A DNA stretch of 64,000 nt. Origin: Oxalobacteraceae bacterium OTU3CINTB1. GTDB lineage: Bacteria; Pseudomonadota; Gammaproteobacteria; Burkholderiales; Burkholderiaceae_D. The notes under the pieces are model-generated. The model ran no database searches. It saw nothing but the letters and a program-made list of their open reading frames with translations, and had not been told where the DNA came from. The stretch's first letter is position 1. Every line of letters starts with the position of its first letter. The stretch covers positions 744,001-808,000 of the forward strand of contig CP099652.1 in the NCBI GenBank assembly GCA_024123955.1. The letters are read 5' to 3'. Shown here piece by piece: positions 36,503 to 46,042 of the stretch. Position numbers and translations under genes: made by a program.

Positions 36503-38086
36503 ATGACAGATGCAACCGCCTCAGACGACGACTGGCTGATCGAGGAAGACGAGGAAGACCAGCCGGCCGATGGGGCGGGCGCTCCCGACCAGCGCCAATG
36601 GCGCGTGCTGATCGTCGACGACGACGCCGACGTCCACGCCGTCACGCGCCTGGCGCTGCGCAACGTCAGCTTCAAGGGCCGCGAGCTCGAACTGTTCTCC
36701 GCCTACAGCGGGCGCGAAGCGTTCGACATCCTGCGCGACACGCCCGACATCGCGCTGGTGCTGCTCGACGTGGTGATGGAGACCGACGACGCCGGCCTGA
36801 TACTGGCGCGCCGCATCCGCGAGGAGCTGCACAACGCCATCGTGCGCGTGGTGCTGCGCACCGGCCAGCCGGGCCAGGCGCCCGAGCAGCGCGTCATCAT
36901 CGAATACGACATCAACGACTACAAGGCCAAGACCGAGCTGACCACGCAGAAGCTGTTCACCACCGTGATCTCGGCGCTGCGCGCGTACGAGAGCCTCAAC
37001 ATGCTCGAACGCAGCCGCATCGGCCTGGGCAAGATCCTGGCCGGCGCCACCAATCTGTACCAGATCCATTCGCTGCGCGAATTCGCCTCCGGCGTGCTCA
37101 ATCAGGTCAGCGCGATCCTCGACGTCGGCTCCGACGGCGTGCTATGCCTGATGCAGGGCGACACCGGCGTCACCAGCGTGGTGGCGGCCACCGGCGGCTA
37201 CGCGCAACTGAGCGAGTCCGAGCTGATGCCGACCGGCCATCCGTTGTGGCCGACCATCGCCAAAGCCTTCGCCGAAAAGAAAAGCCAGTTCGACCACCCG
37301 GCCAACGTGCTGTTCATCCACACCCAGGAAAACCGCGAGGTGGCCATCTCGGTCACGCCGCCGTGGCCCCTGGCGCAGATCCAGCGCGACCTGCTGGAGG
37401 TGTTCTGCCAGCGCATCGCGGCCGCCTTCGACAACCTGTACATGTTCGGGCAATTGCGCAAGGCGCAGGAGGCCACCGTGGTGGCGCTGGCCGACCTGGC
37501 CGAGTTCCGCGACAGCGGCACCGGCGGCCATGTGCGGCGCGTGCAGCAGCTGTCGTCGTCGCTGGCCGCGCGGCTGGCCGAACGCGGCTCCTATCCCGAC
37601 GAGATCACGCCGCAGCTGCTCGAGATGATCGGGCTGGCGAGCATCCTGCACGATGTCGGCAAGGTGGCCACGCCGGACCACATCCTGCTCAAGCCGGGCG
37701 CGCACACGCCCGAGGAGCGGGCGCAGATGCAGACCCACGCGGCGGTGGGGCGCGCGATCCTCGAGCGCGCCGCCGGCATGGTCGACGGCGTGAGTTATCT
37801 GACGTATGGCGCGGCGATCGCCGGCGGCCACCACGAGCATTTCGACGGCAACGGCTATCCGAACCAGCTCAAAGGGACCGACATCCCGGTTGCCGCGCGC
37901 ATCGTCGCCGTGGTCGACGTGTTCGACTCGCTGCTGCACGAGCGGCCGTACAAGGAACCGTGGCCGCACACCGAGGTGATGACCTACATCACCGAGCGCG
38001 CCGGCAAGCAGTTCGACCCGGAGGTGGTGGCGTCGCTGCTGGAGTTGATCGAGCGCGATCCGACGATAGGCCGCACGCCGGATTAG
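36503..38086 (+). CDS. Response regulator with DUF3369 and HD-GYP domains
   Basis: A 527-residue protein. An acidic N-terminus precedes a receiver domain (about 30-150) with VLIVDDDADVH and the phospho-Asp in VLLDVVME. A DUF3369/GAF-like region follows (about 170-320). The HD-GYP phosphodiesterase spans about 340-520, with HDVGKVATPDHILLKPG and HHEHFDGNGYPNQLKGTDIP. HD-GYP enzymes hydrolyse c-di-GMP. AGGAG lies eight bases before the ATG. No histidine kinase is adjacent. The stop codon TAG lies inside a REP-like palindrome. Confidence 0.93.
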   Translation: MTDATASDDDWLIEEDEEDQPADGAGAPDQRQWRVLIVDDDADVHAVTRLALRNVSFKGRELELFSAYSGREAFDILRDTPDIALVLLDVVMETDDAGLILARRIREELHNAIVRVVLRTGQPGQAPEQRVIIEYDINDYKAKTELTTQKLFTTVISALRAYESLNMLERSRIGLGKILAGATNLYQIHSLREFASGVLNQVSAILDVGSDGVLCLMQGDTGVTSVVAATGGYAQLSESELMPTGHPLWPTIAKAFAEKKSQFDHPANVLFIHTQENREVAISVTPPWPLAQIQRDLLEVFCQRIAAAFDNLYMFGQLRKAQEATVVALADLAEFRDSGTGGHVRRVQQLSSSLAARLAERGSYPDEITPQLLEMIGLASILHDVGKVATPDHILLKPGAHTPEERAQMQTHAAVGRAILERAAGMVDGVSYLTYGAAIAGGHHEHFDGNGYPNQLKGTDIPVAARIVAVVDVFDSLLHERPYKEPWPHTEVMTYITERAGKQFDPEVVASLLELIERDPTIGRTPD

Positions 38087-38103
38087 GCGGAACGCCGTAA
38101 TCC
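38080..38103. repeat. REP-like palindrome, copy 2a
   Basis: GGATTA (38080-38085), inner GGCG/CGCC and TAATCC (38098-38103) form a stem-loop closely resembling the copy at 55949-55978. It contains the stop codon of the HD-GYP gene. A second member lies 33 bases downstream. Confidence 0.65.
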
Positions 38104-38135
38104 GCCATTGCGTGCGCCGCCGGCGGCTCATAAAT

Positions 38136-38161
38136 GGCGGATTACGCTGCGCTAATCCGCC
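38136..38161. repeat. REP-like palindrome, copy 2b
   Basis: GGCGGATTA (38136-38144) and TAATCCGCC (38153-38161) form a perfect 9-bp stem with a short GC loop. The convergent GGDEF-EAL gene ends inside it at 38142. With copy 2a it forms a paired REP between two convergent genes, a usual place for such elements. Confidence 0.75.
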
Positions 38162-41100
38162 CTACGTGTTTGCGTGGTTCCTCATCTTCAGCATCCTCGT
38201 TTTGCGCCATCGCCTCGAATTGCGCCGCCGGCATCGGCCGCGCAAACAAATACCCCTGCGCCTCGTCGCACTGCTTGGCGCGCAGGAAGTCGCGCTGCGC
38301 CTCGGTTTCCACCCCTTCCGCCACCACGCCCAGCCCCAGCGAATGGGCCAGCGCGATGGTGGCCGCGACGATCACAGCGTCGTCCGGATCGGTCTCGATA
38401 TCCTTGACGAAGCCGCGGTCGATCTTGATGCGGTCGATCTCGAACAACTTCAAATAACTGAGCGACGAATAGCCGGTGCCGAAATCGTCGATCGCCACCT
38501 TGATGCCGCGCGAGCGCAGTTCGACCAGCAGCGCGCGGCTGCGCTCCGGATCCTGCATCGCCGCCGACTCGGTGATCTCCAGTTCCAGCAGCGCCGGATC
38601 GATGCCCTGGCTCGATAGCAGGTGGTCCAGGTGCGGCAGCAGGCCGGCGCCGTGGCACTGGCGCGCCGACAGGTTGACCGCCAGCCGCAGATGCGCCAGC
38701 GGCGTGCCGCGCCACGCCGCCAGCAGGCCGGTGGCGCGCTTGAGCACCCAGTCGCCCAGCGGCAGGATCAGCCCCGACTCCTCGGCGATCGGGATGAAGC
38801 GGTCCGGCCCCACCATGCCCAGCTCCGGATGGTGCCAGCGCAGCAGCGCCTCGGCGCCGATGATGCGCTGCGTGGCCAGCTCCACCTGCGGCTGCAGATA
38901 CAGCTCGAACTCGTCCTGCTCGAGCGCCTGCCACAATCGGTTCTCCAGCATCAGCCGCTCGTGGGTGGCGACGTTCATCGCCGCCGAGAAGAACTGGAAG
39001 TTGCCGCGTCCCTGGCTCTTGGCGGCATACATCGCGGTGTCGGCGTGGCGCATCAGGGTGCTGCCGTCGTCGCCGTCGGACGGGAACATCGCCACGCCCA
39101 CGCTGGCGCCGCTGTGGATGGTCTTGCCCTCGAGCGGATAAGGCTCGGTGAGCGACTCGACGATGCGCACGGCGATGTGGGTGACGTCGTCCGGCGTGAC
39201 GCCACCGGAGGTGACGACGATGAATTCGTCGCCGCCCAGGCGGGCGATGATGTCGACCTCGCGCAGCAGCTCGCGCAGGCGCTGGGCCACGGCGACCAGC
39301 AGCAGGTCGCCGGTCTGGTGGCCGTGGGTGTCGTTGATCTTCTTGAAGTGATCGAGGTCGATGAACAGCACCGCCGCGGCGCCGTGGGTGCGGCGCGTCT
39401 GCGCCAGCAATTGCTCCAGCCGCAGGTTCAGCGACAGGCGGTTGTCGAGCCCCGTCAGGGTGTCGTGGTGGGCCAGGCGGTGGATGCGCTCCTGCGCCAT
39501 GCGCTGCTCGGTGAGGTCGTGCAGGATGGCGACGAACAGGTGCTCGTCGGGCAGCTCGACTTCGCTCACCGAGATCGCCAGCGGGAATTCGCTGCCGTCG
39601 CTGCGCCAGCCGGTCAGGGTGTAGTCGTGCGTGACGCCGCAGGCGATCATGCGCAGCAGGCCGGCCGCGTCGAGGCCGTCGGCCTCGCCGACGCCGACCG
39701 GGATCAGGCGCTCGAGCCGCAGGCGCGTCATCTGCTCCGGCGTGTAGCCGAACAGGCGCCCGGCGGCGGCGTTGGCCGACATCAGCAGGCCGTCGCCGTC
39801 GATGGTGAGGATTGCGTCGGCCGCCTTGTTCAGGATCGCTTGCAGCCTGGCTTCGCGTTCGCGCAGGCGCGCGGTGCTGTCCTTGACCTGCGCCTGGATG
39901 CGCGCGCGCTCGCCGCTGATGAGCAGCATCAGCGCGCCCAGCAGGCCTGTCAGCAGCAGGCCGCAGGTCAGCACCGTCCAGCTTTGCCAGCCGCGCTGCT
40001 GCTGCAGGTAGGCCGGCGTCGGCGCCAAGGTCAGCTCGTAGATGCGGCCGCCGAAATGCAGCTGGTGCTGGAAGTCGCCGGTGGCCGGCGCGCGCAGCAG
40101 CGTGTCGCGCAGGCTGCGGCCCGGGGTGTCGTCGTCCATGTCCTCGAAGCGCACCAGGAAGTGCTCGAACTCGGAGCGCTTGAGCGCCTGGTCGAGGTAG
40201 GCGTCGAACTGCAGCGCGATCAGCAGCGCGCCGGCCGGCTGGTGCTGGGCGTTGTTCGGATAGACCGTTTGCAGCAGCACCACGCCATGGCCGGGCAGGG
40301 TGCGCGCGAATTGCAGCGGCGACGTCGCCGTCGGCTGGCCCGACTGGATCGCCCGCTCCAGCGCGGCGCGGCGCTGGTCCTCGGACAGGAAATCGAGACC
40401 GATATAGTCGCGCGCCTCGCCCGGTTCGACGAAGGTGACCGGGAAGTAGCGTGCACGCCTGGGTGCCACGCGCCAGGTGCCCGCCAGCGAGCGTTCGCGG
40501 ATCTCGAACGCCGGCGCGACGTGCTGGCGCGCCCACGACTCGAACGTGGCGCGGTCGGCGCCGGCCACCGGCACCAGCCAGCCCATCGACAGCAGCTCGG
40601 GGCGCTGGTCGAGGTAGCCGTGCGCCAGGTTGCTGAAGTCGTCCGCGCCGAGGATGCGGCTGGGATCGTTGAGCGCCTTGGCCATGGCGTAGATGAAGCG
40701 TTCGTGCTCGCTAAATTGCGCCTGCAGCAGGTCGCCCGTCTGCTGCGCCTTGAGGCGGAAGGTTTGCAACTGCTGGTTGCTTTCCCATTTGTCGGCCTGC
40801 ACATAGATGGCGATGAAGGCGGCCGCCGACAGCACCAGCGGCAGGCCCACCAGCAGGCGGCGCCGTTCCCACAGCGCGCGCGGGCGGCCGATGGCGATCC
40901 ACGTCAGCGGCGCGGCCAGCAGCACGCCGATGGTGTCGCCCATCCACCAGGCCAGCCAGTCGCCCACCAGGCCGTCCCAGCGCAGCGCGCCGGCCAGCAG
41001 CATGCCCGACAGCGAGACGGTGCAGCTGATGACGGTGACGCTGACCGCCAGCAAGATGAAGCGCGCCACGTCGCGCCCCGAGCCGAGGGCCGGGTCGATG

Positions 41101-41450
41101 TGGCGGCGGAACAGGCTGGCGCCCACCCAGGCTTGCAAGGTGGCGCCGGCGGCGGCCGACAGCGCGCCGAGCAGGGCGGGCGCGCCGATGCCGCCCAAAC
41201 CCTGCCACGACGGCATCAGGTTGACGCATAGCGCGCCGAGGGCGACGGCCGGCAACAGCCGCATGCCGCCCATGGCACAGGCGGCCAGGGCTAGGCCGGC
41301 GGGCAGGAAGATCGGGGAAGCGTAGCCGGGCGGCAGCGCCAGCAGCAGGCCGAGGCGGCCGGCGATCAGATAGGCGGCCAGCAGGGCCAGGTTGGCCAGC
41401 GCCAGATGACGTCGGCCTGAGCCGGGGGAATACAGCTGCGTGGTGTTCAA
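38142..41450 (-). CDS. MASE1-CHASE-PAS-GGDEF-EAL membrane c-di-GMP protein
   Basis: About 1102 residues from TTG 41450. Residues about 15-225 are a multi-helix MASE1-like sensor (GRLGLLLALPPGYASPIFLPAGLAL). Residues about 230-480 are a periplasmic CHASE domain with RDYIGLDFLSEDQRRAALE. After another membrane helix come a PAS domain (about 530-650) and GGDEF (about 655-820) with intact RLGGDEF. The EAL domain (about 835-1085) has EALLRWHHPELG and DDFGTGYSSLSYLK. Both catalytic motifs look intact, so both synthesis and hydrolysis of c-di-GMP are possible. No in-frame ATG exists near the start. TTG 41450 has GGGAG eight bases upstream and sits below a promoter-like site. The stop lies in a REP. 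Confidence 0.9.
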   Translation of the reverse strand: MNTTQLYSPGSGRRHLALANLALLAAYLIAGRLGLLLALPPGYASPIFLPAGLALAACAMGGMRLLPAVALGALCVNLMPSWQGLGGIGAPALLGALSAAAGATLQAWVGASLFRRHIDPALGSGRDVARFILLAVSVTVISCTVSLSGMLLAGALRWDGLVGDWLAWWMGDTIGVLLAAPLTWIAIGRPRALWERRRLLVGLPLVLSAAAFIAIYVQADKWESNQQLQTFRLKAQQTGDLLQAQFSEHERFIYAMAKALNDPSRILGADDFSNLAHGYLDQRPELLSMGWLVPVAGADRATFESWARQHVAPAFEIRERSLAGTWRVAPRRARYFPVTFVEPGEARDYIGLDFLSEDQRRAALERAIQSGQPTATSPLQFARTLPGHGVVLLQTVYPNNAQHQPAGALLIALQFDAYLDQALKRSEFEHFLVRFEDMDDDTPGRSLRDTLLRAPATGDFQHQLHFGGRIYELTLAPTPAYLQQQRGWQSWTVLTCGLLLTGLLGALMLLISGERARIQAQVKDSTARLREREARLQAILNKAADAILTIDGDGLLMSANAAAGRLFGYTPEQMTRLRLERLIPVGVGEADGLDAAGLLRMIACGVTHDYTLTGWRSDGSEFPLAISVSEVELPDEHLFVAILHDLTEQRMAQERIHRLAHHDTLTGLDNRLSLNLRLEQLLAQTRRTHGAAAVLFIDLDHFKKINDTHGHQTGDLLLVAVAQRLRELLREVDIIARLGGDEFIVVTSGGVTPDDVTHIAVRIVESLTEPYPLEGKTIHSGASVGVAMFPSDGDDGSTLMRHADTAMYAAKSQGRGNFQFFSAAMNVATHERLMLENRLWQALEQDEFELYLQPQVELATQRIIGAEALLRWHHPELGMVGPDRFIPIAEESGLILPLGDWVLKRATGLLAAWRGTPLAHLRLAVNLSARQCHGAGLLPHLDHLLSSQGIDPALLELEITESAAMQDPERSRALLVELRSRGIKVAIDDFGTGYSSLSYLKLFEIDRIKIDRGFVKDIETDPDDAVIVAATIALAHSLGLGVVAEGVETEAQRDFLRAKQCDEAQGYLFARPMPAAQFEAMAQNEDAEDEEPRKHVGRISAA

Positions 41451-41506
41451 CTGCGGTGCTCCCGGGTCGCGTGGTGGGTCGAAAAGCGGGTCCAGCTGTG
41501 ACTGAT

Positions 41507-41536
41507 TGTATAGGAAATCATTCAACGTAAAAACAA
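41507..41536 (-). promoter_or_regulatory. Putative promoter of the GGDEF-EAL gene
   Basis: On the minus strand TTGTTT (41536-41531) and TATACA (41512-41507) are separated by 18 bases. A transcript from here would start about 50 bases before TTG 41450, which supports that start codon. The site lies back-to-back with the tRNA-operon promoter at 41540. Confidence 0.5.
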
Positions 41537-41539
41537 CAC

Positions 41540-41569
41540 TTGCACTTTTGCACGCGGTCCAGTTAAAAT
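41540..41569 (+). promoter_or_regulatory. Putative promoter of the tRNA-tuf operon
   Basis: TTGCAC (41540-41545) and TAAAAT (41564-41569) are separated by 18 bases. It lies about 110 bases before tRNA-Tyr and faces away from the GGDEF-EAL promoter. No other strong promoter is seen before the tRNA cluster. Read by eye. Confidence 0.5.
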
Positions 41570-41679
41570 CTCGCCCCGAAGCAGACGGTTCATCCTCAGG
41601 GACGCAAAATATCGCAGTCCAAATGAAATTGGAGGGTTGACAGGTCAAAGTAATTGCTTCATACTCTGCGGTTCCTCGC

Positions 41680-41764
<85 letters not shown>

Positions 41765-41812
41765 AGTTGTTGCGGTGAGACTGAGTAGCAAAAGTGAAAT
41801 GAACGATACCTC

Positions 41813-41886
41813 GCGGGTGTAGCTCAATGGTAGAGCAGAAGCCTTCCAAGCTTACGACGAGGGTTCGATTCCCTTCACCCGCTCCA
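41813..41886 (+). tRNA. tRNA-Gly (anticodon TCC)
   Basis: A 74-base tRNA. The acceptor stem GCGGGTG pairs with CACCCGC, the anticodon TCC is in CTTCCAA, the T-loop is GTTCGATTC and CCA is encoded. It lies 48 bases after tRNA-Tyr. Confidence 0.97.
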
Positions 41887-41940
41887 GTGTTGTTGCAATG
41901 CAGATGCGCAGGCAGGGCATCAAATAGTAGTACCCCATCA

Positions 41941-42015
<75 letters not shown>

Positions 42016-42150
42016 GAATTCGCAGTGCATCAGTAATACGCAGCACGTCGGCACAGAGCAGCAAAAAATTCGGTAGCAACAAATTCAGCAGTATTCACAG
42101 ACAGTCGGGCGCGAGCCCGGGCAATCACACCAAATCGTTAGGAGTCTAAA

Positions 42151-43341
42151 ATGGCAAAAGGTAAATTCGAACGGACCAAGCCGCACGTCAACGTCGGCAC
42201 CATCGGCCACGTCGACCACGGCAAGACCACCCTGACCGCTGCGATCGCAACCGTTCTGTCGAAGAAATTCGGCGGCGAAGCTAAAGCATACGACCAGATC
42301 GATGCGGCTCCGGAAGAAAAAGCACGCGGCATCACCATCAACACCGCGCACGTCGAGTACGAAACCGCTGCCCGTCACTACGCACACGTTGACTGCCCAG
42401 GCCACGCCGACTACATCAAAAACATGATCACCGGCGCGGCACAGATGGACGGCGCGATCCTGGTGTGCTCCGCAGCTGACGGCCCAATGCCACAGACCCG
42501 CGAGCACATCCTGCTGGCCCGCCAGGTTGGCGTTCCATACATCATCGTGTTCCTGAACAAGTGCGACCTGGTCGACGACGCGGAGCTGCTGGAACTGGTC
42601 GAAATGGAAGTTCGCGAGTTGTTGTCGAAGTACGAATTCCCAGGCGACGACGTGCCAATCATCAAAGGTTCGGCCCGTATGGCGCTGGAAGGCAAAGAAG
42701 GCGAAATGGGCGTTGACGCGATCATGCGTCTGGCCGACGCACTGGACAGCTACATCCCTACGCCAGAGCGCGCAGTCGATGGCGCCTTCCTGATGCCAGT
42801 GGAAGACGTGTTCTCGATCTCGGGTCGCGGTACCGTTGTGACCGGTCGTATCGAGCGCGGCATCATCAAGGTCGGCGAAGAGATCGAAATCGTTGGTATC
42901 ACCGACACCGTCAAGACCACTTGCACCGGCGTGGAAATGTTCCGCAAGCTGCTGGACCAGGGTCAAGCCGGCGACAACGTCGGTCTGCTGCTGCGCGGCA
43001 CCAAGCGTGAAGACGTACAGCGTGGCCAGGTTCTGGCCAAGCCGGGTTCGATCAAGCCGCACAACCACTTCACCGGCGAGATCTATGTCCTGTCGAAAGA
43101 TGAAGGCGGCCGTCACACCCCGTTTTTCAACAACTATCGTCCACAGTTCTACTTCCGTACGACTGACGTGACCGGTTCGATCGAACTGCCAGCGGACAAA
43201 GAAATGGTTATGCCAGGCGACAACGTGTCGATCACCGTCAAGCTGATCAACCCGATCGCGATGGAAGAAGGTCTGCGCTTCGCAATCCGCGAAGGTGGCC
43301 GTACCGTTGGTGCAGGTGTTGTTGCGAAGATCATCGCTTAA
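42151..43341 (+). CDS. tuf: Elongation factor Tu
   Basis: A 396-residue EF-Tu that delivers aminoacyl-tRNA to the ribosome. The GTPase motifs are [17 protein letters not shown] and NKCD, and the effector region [13 protein letters not shown] is intact. Domains 2 and 3 end in [15 protein letters not shown] lies seven bases before the ATG. Codon choice is biased as expected for a highly expressed gene. In betaproteobacteria this copy sits between tRNA genes and secE; a second copy normally lies in the str operon outside this window. Confidence 0.99.
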   Translation: MAKGKFERTKPHVNVGTIGHVDHGKTTLTAAIATVLSKKFGGEAKAYDQIDAAPEEKARGITINTAHVEYETAARHYAHVDCPGHADYIKNMITGAAQMDGAILVCSAADGPMPQTREHILLARQVGVPYIIVFLNKCDLVDDAELLELVEMEVRELLSKYEFPGDDVPIIKGSARMALEGKEGEMGVDAIMRLADALDSYIPTPERAVDGAFLMPVEDVFSISGRGTVVTGRIERGIIKVGEEIEIVGITDTVKTTCTGVEMFRKLLDQGQAGDNVGLLLRGTKREDVQRGQVLAKPGSIKPHNHFTGEIYVLSKDEGGRHTPFFNNYRPQFYFRTTDVTGSIELPADKEMVMPGDNVSITVKLINPIAMEEGLRFAIREGGRTVGAGVVAKIIA

Positions 43342-43355
43342 GGAATATCCTGATC

Positions 43356-43381
43356 TACCACCAGGGGCGTCTCTGGTGGTA
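43356..43381 (+). promoter_or_regulatory. Stem-loop after tuf
   Basis: TACCACCAG (43356-43364) and CTGGTGGTA (43373-43381) form a perfect 9-bp stem with an 8-base loop, 15 bases after the tuf stop. There is no T-run. The right arm runs into TATAAT at 43380-43385, which could be a -10 box for tRNA-Trp, but no good -35 is visible. It may be a processing or partial termination site. Confidence 0.45.
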
Positions 43382-43408
43382 TAATCGATATCCTTTGTAG
43401 TTTTACGT

Positions 43409-43484
43409 AGGGACGTAGCTCAATTGGCAGAGCGTCGGTCTCCAAAACCGAAGGTTGGGGGTTCGATGCCCTCCGTCCCTGCCA
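43409..43484 (+). tRNA. tRNA-Trp (anticodon CCA)
   Basis: A 76-base tRNA. The acceptor stem AGGGACG pairs with CGTCCCT, the anticodon CCA is at 43442-43444, the T-loop is GTTCGATGC and the CCA tail is encoded. It precedes secE by 35 bases, the usual betaproteobacterial order. Confidence 0.97.
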
Positions 43485-43519
43485 CCGTTTTCAGGTGCAG
43501 GGCACCGAAAGTAAATTAA

Positions 43520-43903
43520 ATGTCAAATCAATCCGTGCAGACCGTCAGCACGTCGAATGACAAGATTAAGGTTGCACTGGCAATAGCCGTTGCAATCGCA
43601 GGCGTGGTGGGGTTCTATTACCTGTCAGACAAACCAGCTCTCGTACGCGCAGGCGCACTTGTAGCTGGTTTGGCTTTTGCCGTTCTGCTCTTGTGGACTT
43701 CGTCGACTGGCCGTGATTTCCTGAATTTCGCCAAAGAAGCCGTACGCGAGACGAAAAAGGTCGTTTGGCCTACCCGTCGCGAAGCAACCCAGATCACCGG
43801 CATTGTCTTTGCCTTCGTGCTGGTGATGGCGCTGTTCCTGTGGGGCACGGATAAGACGTTGGAATTCCTGTTGTACGATCTCATTCTGGGCATACGAAAA
43901 TAA
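43520..43903 (+). CDS. secE: Preprotein translocase subunit SecE
   Basis: A 127-residue three-helix SecE of the long proteobacterial form. Two helices lie in the first 60 residues. The amphipathic segment [19 protein letters not shown] precedes the essential third helix. It holds SecY in the membrane as part of SecYEG. The stop codon shares one base with the nusG start, so the two genes are translationally coupled. Confidence 0.97.
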   Translation: MSNQSVQTVSTSNDKIKVALAIAVAIAGVVGFYYLSDKPALVRAGALVAGLAFAVLLLWTSSTGRDFLNFAKEAVRETKKVVWPTRREATQITGIVFAFVLVMALFLWGTDKTLEFLLYDLILGIRK

Positions 43904-44532
43904 TGAACGAAAACGTGCAAGATGACGCGGCAGGCGAAGAAGTCACCGGCGAAGCACCGGCGGCTGAAGCTGTATCCGCGCCGGTAAGCGTTCCAGTGAG
44001 CAATAAACGCTGGTACGTTGTTCATGCGTATTCCGGTATGGAAAAAAGCGTGCAGCGCGCGCTGACCGAGCGCGTCGAACGCGCCGGCATGCAAGACCAG
44101 TTCGGCCAGATCCTGGTGCCGACCGAAGAAGTGGTGGAAGTCAAGAACGGTCAAAAGTCCGTCACCGAGCGTCGTTTTTTCCCGGGCTACGTCCTGGTTG
44201 AGATGGAAATGACCGACGAGACGTGGCACCTGGTGAAAAACACCAACAAGGTGACCGGCTTCATCGGCGGCAAATCGAACAAGCCGACCCCGATTCCAGC
44301 GCGCGAGATCGACAAGATCATGCAGCAGATGCAAGAGGGTGTCGAGAAGCCACGGCCAAAAGTGCTGTACGAAGTGGGCGAGCAAGTCCGCATCAAGGAT
44401 GGCCCGTTCACCGACTTCAACGGCAACGTCGAGGAAGTCAACTACGAGAAATCGAAAGTGCGCGTCTCGGTCACCATCTTCGGCCGCGCCACACCAGTCG
44501 AGCTCGAATTCGGCCAGGTCGAAAAAGTATAA
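43903..44532 (+). CDS. nusG: Transcription termination/antitermination protein NusG
   Basis: A 209-residue NusG with an acidic, alanine-rich N-terminal extension of about 33 residues. The NGN domain begins [20 protein letters not shown] and contains [14 protein letters not shown], the RNA polymerase clamp contact. The C-terminal KOW domain has [16 protein letters not shown], which binds Rho or ribosomal protein S10. The extension is longer than in E. coli. Confidence 0.98.
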   Translation: MNENVQDDAAGEEVTGEAPAAEAVSAPVSVPVSNKRWYVVHAYSGMEKSVQRALTERVERAGMQDQFGQILVPTEEVVEVKNGQKSVTERRFFPGYVLVEMEMTDETWHLVKNTNKVTGFIGGKSNKPTPIPAREIDKIMQQMQEGVEKPRPKVLYEVGEQVRIKDGPFTDFNGNVEEVNYEKSKVRVSVTIFGRATPVELEFGQVEKV

Positions 44533-44590
44533 ATACCGTTCGCCAGAACGGGCGACGGTGTAAAAACCCCGACAATCTGGCACCAGAGGA

Positions 44591-44622
44591 GCCCCGCCAT
44601 GCAATCGATCGCATGGCGGGGC
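44591..44622 (+). promoter_or_regulatory. Perfect hairpin between nusG and rplK
   Basis: GCCCCGCCATGC (44591-44602) and GCATGGCGGGGC (44611-44622) form a perfect 12-bp stem with an 8-base loop. It lies 31 bases before the rplK ATG and has no T-run. It may be a partial terminator, an RNase processing site or part of the L11-L1 autoregulatory leader. Confidence 0.65.
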
Positions 44623-44653
44623 GCTACTACTCATACCCAAGATAGGAGCCATC

Positions 44654-45085
44654 ATGGCAAAGAAAATCATTGGTTTTATCAAGCTGCAAGTGCCAGCTGG
44701 TAAAGCAAACCCATCCCCACCGATCGGTCCAGCGCTGGGTCAGCGCGGTCTGAACATCATGGAATTCTGCAAAGCGTTCAACGCGCAGACCCAGGGTATG
44801 GAACCAGGCATGCCGATTCCGGTCGTCATCACCGCCTTCGCCGACAAGTCGTTCACCTTCGTGATGAAGACGCCGCCAGCGACCTACCTGATCAAGAAGC
44901 ACTCGGGTATCACCAAAGGTTCGCCGAAGCCACATACCGACAAAGTCGGTAAGCTGACCCGCGCGCAAGCTGAAGAAATCGCTAAATTGAAAACCCCAGA
45001 TCTGACCGCTGCCGACATGGATGCTGCTGTACGCACCATCGCTGGTTCCGCACGTTCGATGGGCATCACGGTGGAAGGTCTGTAA
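44654..45085 (+). CDS. rplK: 50S ribosomal protein L11
   Basis: A 143-residue L11. The N-terminal [23 protein letters not shown] is the thiostrepton and GTPase-centre domain, with the conserved proline pair. The C-terminal rRNA-binding domain ends in [17 protein letters not shown]. It begins after a strong hairpin and is followed by rplA at two bases distance. Confidence 0.98.
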   Translation: MAKKIIGFIKLQVPAGKANPSPPIGPALGQRGLNIMEFCKAFNAQTQGMEPGMPIPVVITAFADKSFTFVMKTPPATYLIKKHSGITKGSPKPHTDKVGKLTRAQAEEIAKLKTPDLTAADMDAAVRTIAGSARSMGITVEGL

Positions 45086-45087
45086 TC

Positions 45088-45783
45088 ATGGCAAAACTGT
45101 CCAAACGCGCTAAAGTTATCAAATCCAAAGTTGATAGCACCAAGACCTATGCCTTCGACAACGCTGTTGCGCTGATCAAAGAGCTGGCCACCGCCAAGTT
45201 CAACGAATCGATCGACGTGTCGGTACAGCTGGGCGTGGATCCTAAGAAGTCGGACCAGGTCGTTCGCGGTTCCGTCGTGCTGCCAGCCGGCACCGGCAAG
45301 ACCGTTCGCGTCGCCGTGTTCGCTTCGGGCGAAAAAGCCGAGCAGGCTAAAGCCGCCGGCGCCGACGTTGTTGGTATGGAAGACCTGGCCGAGCGCGTCA
45401 AAGCCGGCGACATGCCTTTCGATATCGTCATCGCTTCGCCAGACACCATGCGTATCGTCGGTACCCTGGGTCAGATCCTGGGCCCACGCGGCCTGATGCC
45501 TAACCCGAAGGTCGGCACTGTTACCCCTGACGTCGCTACCGCCGTGAAAAACGCGAAAGCCGGCCAGGTTCAGTACCGTACCGACAAAGCCGGTATCATC
45601 CACGCTACGATCGGCCGCAAGTCGTTCGCCGACGCCGATCTGAAGAGCAACCTGGTTGCCCTGATCGACGCGCTGAACAAAGCCAAGCCAGCATCGAGCA
45701 AGGGTATCTACCTGCGCAAGGTTTCGCTGTCGTCGACCATGGGCGCTGGCGTCCGTGTTGACCACGCTACCCTGGCTGCTTAA
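45088..45783 (+). CDS. rplA: 50S ribosomal protein L1
   Basis: A 231-residue L1 of the ribosomal stalk base. [21 protein letters not shown] and [18 protein letters not shown] are the conserved core, and the latter is the family signature. In other bacteria L1 represses the rplKA mRNA by binding a site near the L11 start. It is co-transcribed with rplK. A 259-base leader separates it from rplJ. Confidence 0.98.
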   Translation: MAKLSKRAKVIKSKVDSTKTYAFDNAVALIKELATAKFNESIDVSVQLGVDPKKSDQVVRGSVVLPAGTGKTVRVAVFASGEKAEQAKAAGADVVGMEDLAERVKAGDMPFDIVIASPDTMRIVGTLGQILGPRGLMPNPKVGTVTPDVATAVKNAKAGQVQYRTDKAGIIHATIGRKSFADADLKSNLVALIDALNKAKPASSKGIYLRKVSLSSTMGAGVRVDHATLAA

Positions 45784-46042
45784 GTTTTACTTTTAAGTCC
45801 TCTTGCGGTTCATCCGCAGGGGGCAGTTCTTTGGGCTGGTCGGTGTTGCTTGCAATGCCGGCCAGACAATCAAAGACCGTTGGGCTCAGCGCAGCAGGCA
45901 GGCGCCGGGTTAATTGGATTTTCCGCCCAACGCAGATGGTGTACCCGATCAAGTTTCGTAGTCCATTGGACTCCTAAACCTCGGACGCCGTTGTTCGAAC
46001 CGATGGCAGGCAGTCGCCCGTCATCATTTAAGGAGGTTGACC
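45784..46042 (+). promoter_or_regulatory. rplJ leader region, probable L10 autoregulatory leader
   Basis: This 259-base gap before rplJ is where bacteria carry the L10 leader, an mRNA structure bound by the L10(L12) complex to repress rplJL. A small hairpin TGCGG/CCGCA is visible near 45804-45818, and longer complementary GC segments lie around 45850-45990. No ORF is supported. I infer the element from position; the kink-turn was not verified. Confidence 0.5.

Noticed and set aside
43380..43385. TATAAT as a promoter for tRNA-Trp-secE-nusG
   Set aside because: No acceptable -35 lies 16-18 bases upstream and the box overlaps the tuf hairpin; kept only as a remark.
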